Notes under the pieces: generated by a model
Database searches by the model: none
What the model saw: only the letters and a program-made list of their open reading frames with translations
Told to the model about the DNA's origin: nothing
Assembly (NCBI RefSeq): GCF_000344685.1
Contig: NW_006920415.1
Span: 145,660-200,013 of the forward strand
Direction: 5' to 3'
DNA from: Gloeophyllum trabeum ATCC 11539
Taxonomy: Eukaryota; Basidiomycota; Agaricomycetes; Gloeophyllales; Gloeophyllaceae
DNA length: 54,354 nt
Translations under genes and position numbers: made by a program
Part shown: positions 45,209-54,354 of the stretch, one piece after another
How the letters are laid out: each line of letters opens with the position of its first letter
Numbering within the stretch: position 1 is the stretch's first letter

Positions 45209-46731
45209 ATGGTTCGCCACAATGAGTGCTTAGAGACATTTCAGCTGGGGCCTCTCATTGCTCCTAGAATCTGGACTGGCCTTTGGCAGTTATCCAGTAA
45301 TGCCTGGGGTACTGCCCCTGCGTCCAAGATCCGTCGCGAAATGGCAAGGCATGCTGAGCTGGGATATGTGGCATTCGGTCAGTGTACGACCATAAGCATT
45401 GGCATCGCTGACCGCGTTTACCATGCAGACATGGTAAGATTGTCTAAGCTATATCGAGAAGGGAGCTGACAGCTCATCATGTCCGACGATATCAGGGTAC
45501 ACCACCTCATTCTGACGTTCGGTCATTGCACGGCATTAACCCCCTCTTCTGTCAGCGGACCACTACGGAAGCGCCGAAATTCTCTTTGTATGTGACCATC
45601 TATTGATAGGAAATGCTGCCCTAAACGTGCCCATAGGGACAGTTTCAGCAGGCGTTCGCCCTGTCTACGAAGGTCATAGGTGCTACCAAGTGGTGCGTCT
45701 TCAGGCCCACGGATCCGTCACGTCAAGTGGTCGAAGCTGCTGTGCGTGAACGCATGAAACGCATGAACACAAAGCGTATAGATCTATTGCAGGTAGCGTC
45801 TACCACGTGCCCTTCGTTGGCCGACACGTGATTAGTTGTTAGTTCCACTGGCAAGACTATTCCAACCATGAATACATGACCGCTCTCCGACACCTTCAGG
45901 ACTTACAACGAGAGGGACTGATCTGCGCCATAGGACTGTGCAACTTTGATTCAATCAGAAGTGATGAAATATGCACACAGCTCGGTCCCGGATCTATAAT
46001 GTCGAATCAAGTGCAGGTAAGCGCTTTCTATGGTACCGATGCAAGCGCTGCGCTCACCCAATGAAGTTCTCATTGATTGATACGCGTCCTCTGCATGGGA
46101 TGGCAGCGGTGTGCGAAAAACACTGCATGAAGCTTCTGACTTACGGGACTCTGGCTAGTCCTCCAGCCCTTGATGAGTATGTGGTCATACTGACCTTCTT
46201 AAGCACAGTGCGGTGGGTTCCTCGCAGACCACTGGCTTCACCAGCCGGAACCTGATCTGTATTCCGGCAACCTTACTCCATCTCAGCGCAAGGTATGAGC
46301 CGTCGGCCTCCCATGGTTAGGATTTTCAAACGTCTAACCCCATCTTCAGTATCTCGATATCATCGTCCGCGCTTGGGGAAGCTGGGCGCTATTTCAAGAG
46401 CTCCTGACCGTGCTGCGTGTGATTGCTGATCGTCACAGACGGAGTATAGCGAACATAGCCACACGCTGGGTCCTCGACCACTCTTTCGTGGGTGCTGTCC
46501 TCGTAGGTCAGTAATTCACTCTCGTCTTTGCGGAGTGATGAGCTGATGGGAGTTCCCTACCCTGGGTTAGGCTCTCGTCTCGGAGTGTCCGAACACACGC
46601 GCGATAATCAGAAGGCATTTGGCTTCAAATTATCACCGGATGATAATGCTGCTATCGAAGCAGTGTTAGAGCGCTCGAACGGCCGACGAATGATTACCAG
46701 TATAGGCGACTGTGGGGCTGAGTATCGCTGA
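45209..46731 (+). CDS. aldo/keto reductase with atypical splicing
   Basis: Eight exons: 45209-45377, 45556-45587, 45637-45792, 45843-46016, 46067-46153, 46209-46292, 46350-46506 and 46571-46731; 339 aa, no internal stop. Family landmarks: GLWQLSS, DHYGSAE (catalytic Tyr), GATKWCVF (catalytic Lys), DLLQFHWQDY (active-site His), GLCNFDS, SNQVQFSLIDTRP, ATRWVLDHSFVGAVLVG and the C-terminal GDCGAEYR. These reductases use NADPH to reduce aldehydes and ketones; the substrate is unknown. Two oddities: the expected FDMADHYG is encoded as FADHYG unless a 6-base microexon (45429-45434, ACATGG) is included, and that microexon lacks an in-frame GT donor; and intron 46154-46208 begins with GC. It may be functional with unusual splicing or an early pseudogene. 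Confidence 0.75.
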
Positions 46732-47058
46732 GCAAGCAGGGTCCCACATGCAACGTAATTCAATTGTACCGGTGTCTAGGAGATGGGAGACTTTGGCGGA
46801 CGTGATTCGGAACGAATGGCTGTGCTGTGAGCTGGATTAGAGGATCAGACCGAGGATGATACAAGGAAACGCCTTGCGATACTTTGTGCGCTCTCACTCC
46901 TAGCTGGTCGTCAATCGATGCAATACCTTTTTGATAAATGCCTATGTATACAACAGAGCGATATAATACATGAATGAGTATACACCAAATTGCTGTCCAT
47001 GGTGAATGATGCCCCGTGGATTGTGATGATCTCGGGCGTCTCGCAAAACATGAGCTGT
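46732..47058. other. spacer between convergent genes
   Basis: About 0.33 kb between two stop codons; nothing recognised. Confidence 0.4.
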
Positions 47059-50000
47059 TCATAACTTGCTGGCAGAAGTGTGATTCGAAGCTGAAGGCAG
47101 ACGTTGTATCGGTTGTAGCTTGCGCTTGATATCCCTCAAAATGGTGGTTTTGGGATGCCAATCGTCGAAAGCATCTCGGAGCTGTGAGAACTCCTTCCAG
47201 AAGAAGTACGCGACGCGCTCGTCTGCTATGAGGTCGCGAAGAGCCCAAGGTATCTGTTGCACCGGACTTCTGTTAACACATCAGACACCAGGTAACACCG
47301 TCTAATGTCTCACCTCGTAGTCATTAAGCTCGCTATTGGCATTGAAAGGCTTGATCTCAAGTTCTGGATGATCGTCAAGACCATCATTAGTCAAGAATAG
47401 ATAATCGACGGCAAGACTGCTGAGGCTTCAGCGCATGTCAAATGACGATATCGACTGCGATTACCTGAAGGTCCGTAGTTCTTCGTATGCCGTAGAATGT
47501 CCCACTCCACTTAGGGACCCTGCAGTAGCTTCCGAAAGATGGACCAATAGTCCACTATCCGAAAGTCCAGAGTTCAGGATTCTTATTAAAAGAACAAGCA
47601 GATTTGACATGAAATCAGAAGAACTGAGAAAACGCCTCGATGAGTGATTAAAGGTTCCGTCCTCAGTGACTCAACGTACTGGTATGCATCACCATCAATA
47701 TATAAGGCTCGAAGAATAAGAGGATGCGACGCCGACGTGAAGAGGCCTGAATAAACTGGGACCACCTGATCGTTCATGGATGCAATGTAGACCATCTTGG
47801 TCTGCGGAAAGAAGAGATTAGCGTAACGAGCTTGATCGTATATCTTTGCTGAGCCTTACTCCATGATTTGTCACATTTTGCAGCGCCTTCACGTAGTCTT
47901 TGGATACCTGACTTTCCGTATCCTATCGCACCAAGACTGAGACAACCACAGGGCATAACAGTGCGAACCGGACATACTTGGAAATCAAATAGCTCCTTTG
48001 CAGCAGCAGACTCGAAGTACTATCTTGTAGTTGAGATTTATGCAGGATTGCGAAGCCAAGCCACCAACCTGGATATACGGTTGCAGCAATGAACTGCTGC
48101 TAAGGTACCGAAGCGGCCCCAAGTGAATCCCACAGAGAGCGAGGCAGCATACTCGCTGCGGGGGTAATCCTACCGCAGGCACCGCACCACCAGGATTCAC
48201 GGCCGTGCTTGCATTGGTAAGGTCGACGCTTCTCCGGGTCCTAATGTGACCATCGCGAATGAGACGGTCAAGGACGTGGGTTGATACTATGGAACCCTGG
48301 GAATGAGTCGCAACGAAGATAGCATCAGCGGAGTGAATATCGTCCATCCATTCCTTATTCCCTGTAAGGGTATTGTACAGTCTGCGGTCACGGTGTGAAT
48401 CGGGGAGAACGTCGGGCTGAGTCGATGCCTCACGCACCTTTCTACCCGTTTCCCTATCGTTCCTTCTCCTTCTAATGGAATCTGTGTGACCTTCTCTAAT
48501 CTAACCTGATGTCTTTCCTCAAAGTCTTCTAGAGCTTGACACATCATATTCACAAACTTGCTGCTGGTTCCAGTAGGCTATATTGCCGGTCAATTGACGT
48601 TTATGTCACGTTCATAAGAGAACAGGATCATCAATAATATACGAAAGGAGAACCCACCTCGCCGAGTACCGTCCTCATCACAGCACCTATGAATGAGCAT
48701 CCGGCGTGAGTTGCGACCGGACAAACATTCAGTATGGATAATTCTTACCAGGAAACCATCCGTGTACTCCAATCACCACCACTTTCTTGCACCCTCTTAG
48801 TACATCCGGTTCAAGCCTTTCACCAAGTACGTCCCATGCCCGCGGGAGCTCTTTCCCGTAATGTAGGAACTCCTCGTGGTCACGAGCCTTGCCCTTGCCC
48901 TTTCCCTTCTGGTCCTCCTGCGCGAACAAGGCTCCCCCCACAGCGCTGACGAGGCGCATGGTCTTCCTCAGCGTCGACGGTGGCGGAGGCGGCACCACCG
49001 ATCTCGGAGGGACATGGAAAGTATCGGCCCATGTGGGCAATACGAGATTCGGAGGCTGTGCGCGGGGTGACGTCGGCGTAGTAGCCCCCGATTTCTTCGA
49101 TGATGCAGGGGACGCCGAAGACGCCTTCCGAGGTTGCTTGTCCTTGCGGTGCTTGTCCCTTCCCACCCTTGTCGTCTCCCGCTTGATGGAATCCGATTCA
49201 GTGATCGGCGGAGCAGGGGGGCCGGACTTCTTAGGCTCCGGTCCGCTCTTGCTGGCCGGGGTGCTGGGAGTCGGTGATGGTGGTACCTTTGCTGCTGCCT
49301 GCTGGCGCGTGGCGACAACCGCCTGCTGGGTCGACTGTTCTTTCGGCGTTTCTTCCTCGTCGATATCCATCACCTCCACGCCGTTCTCGTCCCTTCGGAC
49401 CTCAGCATCAGATCCTGCCACTGTCTTCATCATCAAGGCTCTTGACGCTAGGAAGGAGATCCACCCAGAGCGATTTATCGTGATGCTCGACTCTATCGGA
49501 TTGATATCCGATGCGTGACGTCGTTGCGAGTCTGGAGACGCAGTCTTTTCTCCTTTCACGGGAGGCTCCGATTCAGAACGTCTCAAAGCCTCTTCTTTGA
49601 CGCGTTCCGATTCCGTCTTCTCGGAGCCCTGATGAGCAGATGGCTGCTCCTCAGACATGCTCCGAGAAGGCGTGTAGTACCAACTCCAGGGTGAATACCA
49701 AGCAGACCCTTGGCTGCGCGCCGTATCAGCGGAGAATATCGAGGACGCCTTTGGTGGCGCAGGATCCTTCACGGTGTCGTGTTCGTCAGATTCTGCAGCA
49801 CTTTCTGTAGAACCCGCGGTGGAAGTTGACGGACTATGAGGTTGCGCAGATGGTGCACCGGAGGAAGTGTTGGCGATGGCATCTTGAGGCGTTGCACTGC
49901 CCGACTGAGATGCCTGACTCGACGTAGTGTATCCCCAGCCGACGTAGTCCCACCAAGAGGAGGAAGACGAGTAACGAGTCATGGTGTCAACGGCGGTCTT

Positions 50001-51402
50001 CTCGACTGTCATAGAAGTGTTCGTGGTTGAGGTAGCCTTCACCACGGCGCTTTCACCCTCCCGTAGTTCAGCATTTCCGTTGGAATCTGTTTGATTGTGT
50101 CATTGAGAACACATTGAATAATCAGAGGAACTCACTTGAGCCGCTGGCTTCGACTGCAATCTCTTGCCGAAGGTCCTGCTCTTGAGCAACCTTGATCGCT
50201 TCTTCTATCGGCGTTTCCAGCGGCTCCTTGGGCGGGCCGGGATCCCTCACGTCCTCCGCTTGGGCAGCAGCGACCGCTTTCTCCAGCGGCACCTTCGGCC
50301 TCCCCAGCAGCGGCAGCGTCAGCGTGAACCTGCTCGTCGCCGGATTCAAAGACGATATCTTCGGCGCCGGCTCGCACGTGTGCTGCACGACCGCGTGCGG
50401 GGGCTCGTCAGGCGGGGACGGCCTGATAATCTGCGGCACCTCCTCGTCAATCGACGACGGCATGGACGGCATCTGCTGCACGCGCGGCCGCGGCCTCGGG
50501 GACTTGGGGGAGCTCGTGGGCGGGTGGGGTGAGTGCGCGCGGCTGAGCGGGGAGGATGGTTGCGTGCGATGCGGCGAGCCGGTCGGGGAGGCGAACCATG
50601 ATCGCTTGCTGCGATGGCCCGGGATAGGCTGGGGTTCACTTGGCTTGGCTTCGGGCGAAGCGGGTGCGGGTTCCGCAGCAGTAGCCGTGGGCGTGGCTTC
50701 GGGTGCACTCTCGCATGGGTTCAAGGGTTCAGCCGACTGCGGGTCAGCAGGAGGGGTTTCAAACCCTGGAGTGGATGGCTGGATTTCAATGATCGGAGCC
50801 GGGGGAGCGCTGATTTCTCCTGGCTTCGACGACTGCTCCTCCGAGGTCTTGCCTGTCGCTGAGGAGAAAGACTTGGTCTTGCCGCGAGCTCTGGAAAGTG
50901 AAGAGAACCATGACGAGCCGCCAGTCGATTTCTGTGAGCTCGCAGAGCTCTCCGTTTGGCTTGTGGAAGGGAACGGAATGGCAGCTGATGACTGGGATGG
51001 CCCTGACGTGGGTACGGGCGAGGTAGACGATGGAGACTCGGTGAGGGGTACTTCGTTCATCGCTAAATATTGTTCAGCGACCGCGCTAGCAGCTTCACGA
51101 GGCTCCTGAGTACCCTCCGACCGTCCAGTTTCACCACTCACGCTCTTAACGTCTGCCTCGTCCTTCAGGTCGTGCAAAGACTCACTGTCCTCGCGCTTTC
51201 TGCTGGTTATACTGGCTGCATCATCGAGCATGGCAGCGGGCAGCTTCGACGCTGCGGACTCGAGTGGCTTGCCGTGTTCCGGCTGGGCGAAAACCTTCGA
51301 TACAGCGGCGGACGCGCTATTCTTCGATAGCGACAATGACCTCCAAGCCGGTATCTGCTTGCTCGAGCTCGAACGACGGCTTGAACGGCGACTAGAGCTC
51401 AT
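47059..51402 (-). CDS. large protein with disordered N-terminus and lipase-like alpha/beta-hydrolase C-terminus
   Basis: Eleven exons: 51402-50136, 50086-48749, 48686-48658, 48577-48438, 48381-48069, 48019-47978, 47922-47860, 47801-47680, 47635-47465, 47425-47314 and 47253-47059; 1263 aa, all canonical junctions. Residues 1 to about 860 are Ser/Pro/Lys-rich and probably disordered. The hydrolase part starts with VVVIGVHGWFPG (oxyanion-loop region), then GAVMRTVLGEPTGTSSKF, the nucleophile elbow ATHSQGS (Ser in HSQG), CGIHLGPL, YIASMNDQVVP (with a likely acidic residue) and ends KRKLQPIQRLP. The residue set suggests an esterase or lipase; the catalytic His is not assigned. The exon pattern is two huge exons followed by nine short ones, and the short ones all belong to the hydrolase. 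Start MSSSRRSSR at 51402; an in-frame ATG at 51450 is possible. Confidence 0.85.
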
Positions 51403-52217
51403 GGAAACTGGACAAGGCGGTGAGAAGGACGTGCACGCTCGCTGCATCAAGCATCATACGTCAACGATACCCAAAGGGGATAAGGGGGTAACTATATCTG
51501 GCCATTGTGGCGGGAAATTCCAATCTCATCGAGGAAAGGGGGAAAAGGGATAAGGAGGATATGACACGCATGACAATGTACCAAGCATTTCAAGAATGAA
51601 TAGTGGCAAAGGACTTGCAAGGCTGACTGCACTGGGGAACTCGCTAGCCAGTGCCTTTGGCATTGCCTTGAAGTATCTTCAGTTTCCGCGTGGCATCCCC
51701 GACTCCCACGGTAGTTGGGAGGAGGGTTCTGTCGGGAAGAAATGGTCGCTCCACCATACAACTCGCTCTCGCCGTGAGAACCTCATGTAAGCAACGTCCC
51801 GACCGGACCGACGCCACTTTCGTTTCGAACTTGAAGACAACTGCCCACACACACCTGACGTGAAAGGTCAAAGTGATGCAGTGCATAGCATTCGATAAAA
51901 GGATGCTTTGCCACAAGTGAGGCTGACAAATGAGACTAGTATCTCTGAGTGGGGACTGGGAGGAAGCCCCTTTAAATACTGATGTAGATATAAGACAGGA
52001 CTATATCAATACTGTGTATGTGTCCATACGCGTCAAGACTGGCATTCCGCAACTTGACCAGACACTAGTACTGGAATACTTGATGGTTTCTGACTGGAGT
52101 CGGGGATTGGCGCTTGCGCCGCTACGATCGGATAAACAGACGTATGGAAAATATACTCAGGTCATGGGGAGTATGTAAGAATATTGTCACGCTATCGAAT
52201 GTTTTACCTGACTCGCA
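51403..52217. other. intergenic, no gene recognised
   Basis: About 0.8 kb upstream of the hydrolase gene and towards the right-hand repeats. No gene and no clear promoter box were found. Confidence 0.4.
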
Positions 52218-53690
52218 GGTCCTTTGTCGGAAAATCTGGAAAAGACTGATAAGCCCTGACAGAACCTGATGGACTGATCAGGCATTATGATGTTGTGTTT
52301 CAAGGCTGATAAGCCCTTATCAGGTGTTGTCAGGTTTAGATTAGGTAGGGGCTTCTGGTGGTGCTGTAATATCACAGGAATTCTGCAGTAGATCCTGTAT
52401 GTCGGAAACATCTTGAAATACGGTCGTAGCCTTTACACGGATTGAGTGTCTTAAAGGTGGCATGTTGACTACGGTAGCATTATAGTCTAAGTCTAAAGTT
52501 ATGGCAAAATCTACAATAGCCGTACATCAGAGGACATGAGCGCGAGCAACAGTATCCAAGTCCAGCTGCAGTCATTACGAGTCGCCCGGTAAGGCAGTAT
52601 GTATGATGTATATATACCAATGTGAGACTCACACAGCTATTGTTGCGTAGTGTAGTAGTTATATTGACAGTCTTTACATATATCATCATCGTTCAACTCA
52701 AGGCCACTCGTTCGAATCAAAGTCGAAGTGAATCTGATCATAGGAAAGTTTACGGTCTCAATCGGATTACATAAGCAACTCCCGCCACCGCTGCAAGTCA
52801 AGCTCGGGAGGCGGGCAGATGCAGCCTCCTCCATGAGGGTACGGTAGGGTAGAAAATTCGGAATAAAATTTCTTTGAACTATAGTACATGTGCAGCTACG
52901 GTACAGTGCAGCTAAGTAAGGAATAAATACCAGGAGCAAGCAAGTAGGTCAGCTAAAGCTCGGGGCAAGCCACAGATCTGGGTGCCGAGTGGACTGTGAT
53001 GCCGCGGTTGGGACTGTGAATTTCCCGACCCGAACCTAGCTGAGGAGGGGGTCGATTTTGGCGCGCACCCGCGCCAAATCGCGTCACGACGCGATTTCCG
53101 CTGGCGAAATCCACAGTCCATAGCCTTGGCATTTACAGTCCCTCGGGTAGATATCTGGTTACCTCACCCGCGCGTTTGTAGGGTTCCCGAGCGCCTGATG
53201 TGCTTCTTTGACCCTCAAATATTACTAACAATAGCATAGATTATATTTGCAAGTATGTACAATATTTGAAGCACGGGAGGCGTGTATCTGGCCCTCCAGC
53301 AGGCCGGGATGGACGGGGAATGGAGAGGCCGGGGTCCCAAATGGCGTGGGAACTGGGACTGTAATGGACTGTGGCTCCCCCGCCACAGGACCGTAGATCT
53401 CACGGAAGAAGTACCTGTATTAAAGTGACGTCTTATATAGTAGTGTCGATGACCATCGTGTGGTGTGAGTGGCTCCTCCTTTTCTCATTTCTGGGACCCA
53501 TGGCCTTATCCGGGCTTATCATGCCTTATAATGGCTTGTAACCCCCGTCAGGCCTGATCAGCCTGACGGAGGCTTATATGCGCTTTCAATCATTTCTGAA
53601 CCTGATAACTCTCCTCAAACCTGATTGACTTATCAGTGCATTATCTGGCATTGTATAGCAATATCATGCTTTTCTGATTTTTCTGACATT
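52218..53690. repeat. possible element bordered by degenerate inverted ends and TGATAAG motifs
   Basis: Near 52218-52247 (GTCGGAAAATCTGGAAAAG) and, inverted, near 53659-53690 (GTCAGAAAAATCAGAAAAG) similar sequences occur. Inside both ends lie several copies of CTGATAAG or TTATCAGG (52240-52335, 53510-53645). The 1.47-kb interior has no long frame, contains the paired hairpins, and repeats GGACTGTG-type words. It could be a degenerate transposon. The ends are too diverged to be certain. Confidence 0.35.
53057..53096. other. two adjacent perfect hairpins
   Basis: Bases 53057-53065 and 53070-53078 are exact inverses (TTTGGCGCG, loop CACC). Overlapping the end of that stem, 53077-53084 and 53089-53096 are also exact inverses (AATCGCGT, loop CACG). 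The two stems share bases 53077-53078, so either can form with the other slightly opened. Confidence 0.7.
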
Positions 53691-54354
53691 GAGCGACGAG
53701 CGCAAGCGCAGTGAAGGAGTGGCGGTCTTATCACTGTAACCTCCCAAAAGATGGTTATTTCAAGTTTCACGACATACATGTGGGCTCTTGATCAAGACAC
53801 TTCGGGAGTTGCACTCTTTTGGGCCTATGGTGCAGTCCACTTAGTCACCGCTTCTGGTGAACAGGATTTGTGGGAAATACACAGAAAATCACAAAACTAT
53901 TCCCTCTTGCCAAAGTGCTTCTTTTATGAAAAGGAGTCAATTGCCAAGAGGGATTTCCGAAATACCTGATATTGGGTAAGTTATGAGATTGGGTCCTTCC
54001 TCAACTTGGCAGTGGGCCATCAAAATGGGTGGTTTTGCCTCGGAAATCGTGCAAAACCACTGGAAATGCACTGAAATGCATCTCCCAAGCCTGGGAAGAT
54101 ATTGGGGATACTTTCATCGAATTTCTGTTATATTTTCTGCTGTACCCAACTATAGGAAAATGAGGTTATCATGCTTCAGTGCAACTAGCTTTGACCAGGG
54201 AAACCTCAGGAAGGCATTCCTGTGCCGGATAGATCATGAACAGACCCAAAATTCAACATAAAGAAATAAACCTAAACCCCGTGATATGGGTGAAGGCGGT
54301 CCGAGACAACTGAGGGGTATTTAATAGTTCGAGGGGGAAAGGAGGAGTAAGACG
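53691..54354. other. repeat-like right end without a recognisable gene
   Basis: Open plus-strand frames of 72 and 92 codons (53751-53969, 53983-54261) have no known motif and a composition unlike the genes to the left. A short inverted pair, CCCTCTTG and CAAGAGGG (about 53900-53957), is present. It probably belongs to a transposon relic that continues past the window. Confidence 0.35.

Noticed and set aside
48889..49518. 209-codon plus-strand frame
   Set aside because: Shadow of exon 2 of the same minus-strand gene.
50192..51109. 305-codon plus-strand frame
   Set aside because: Antisense shadow of the Ser/Pro-rich first exon of the hydrolase gene; composition and lack of motifs fit a mirror frame.
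52700..52740. GTTCGAATC-like T-loop suggestive of a tRNA
   Set aside because: No acceptor stem, D-arm or anticodon arm at the right distance.
1..54354. CRISPR array, rRNA, operon-like or prophage structures
   Set aside because: None seen; introns and gene families indicate a eukaryotic nuclear genome.

Overview
This window looks like nuclear DNA of a filamentous basidiomycete, most likely an agaricomycete of the wood-decay type; a genus cannot be named from sequence alone. The reasons are GC-rich coding exons split by many short GT-AG introns (mostly 45-90 bases), and a gene set of Rsp5, Ctr, ferric reductase, F-box, MYND/ankyrin and tyrosinase families. Both strands carry genes and nothing is organised in operons. 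No rRNA, tRNA, CRISPR or viral gene was recognised.

Layout. 1-1216: inverted and direct repeats. 1217-2663(-): ankyrin/MYND protein, facing a short-chain dehydrogenase at 3676-4889(+). 5778-8999(+): a tyrosinase gene that is clearly broken, with an 0.84-kb repeat at the end of its first exon; a second copy of that repeat lies at 29962-30742. 9445-9690(-): small cysteine-containing protein. 10590-11966(-): gamma-butyrobetaine dioxygenase-like enzyme. 12143-13288: two nested mobile elements, the inner one with 37-bp inverted ends and a perfect 8-bp target duplication. 14344-16489(-): LEA-like repeat protein. 18037-19154(+): protein of unknown family with a C-terminal CaaX box. 19412-20882: two fold-back elements, one of them flanked by TA. 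21505-22493(+): decayed multi-pass membrane protein gene. 22886-25962(-): Ser/Pro-rich coiled-coil protein. 26578-about 29270(-): Rsp5/NEDD4-type HECT ubiquitin ligase.

The second half holds a metal-uptake pair, Ctr copper transporter 32332-33069(+) and ferric/cupric reductase 33413-35528(-), convergent and 343 bases apart. The reductase family makes Cu(I) and Fe(II) at the plasma membrane and Ctr proteins import Cu(I). Next come an NADPH-dependent FMN reductase (36141-36752, -), a NADAR/YbiA-type N-glycosidase (37228-37773, -), an F-box protein (38769-39998, -), about 3.8 kb without a recognisable gene, a small conserved-looking unknown (43839-44580, -), an aldo/keto reductase with a suspected 6-base microexon (45209-46731, +) and a 1263-residue protein with an alpha/beta-hydrolase C-terminus spread over 11 exons (47059-51402, -). 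The right end (52.2-54.35 kb) is repeat-like and contains two adjacent perfect hairpins.

Exon boundaries were derived by hand from splice signals and reading-frame continuity. All spliced models quoted stay in frame to the stop codon; first exons and start codons are the least certain parts. Family assignments rest on remembered motifs, not on a search.
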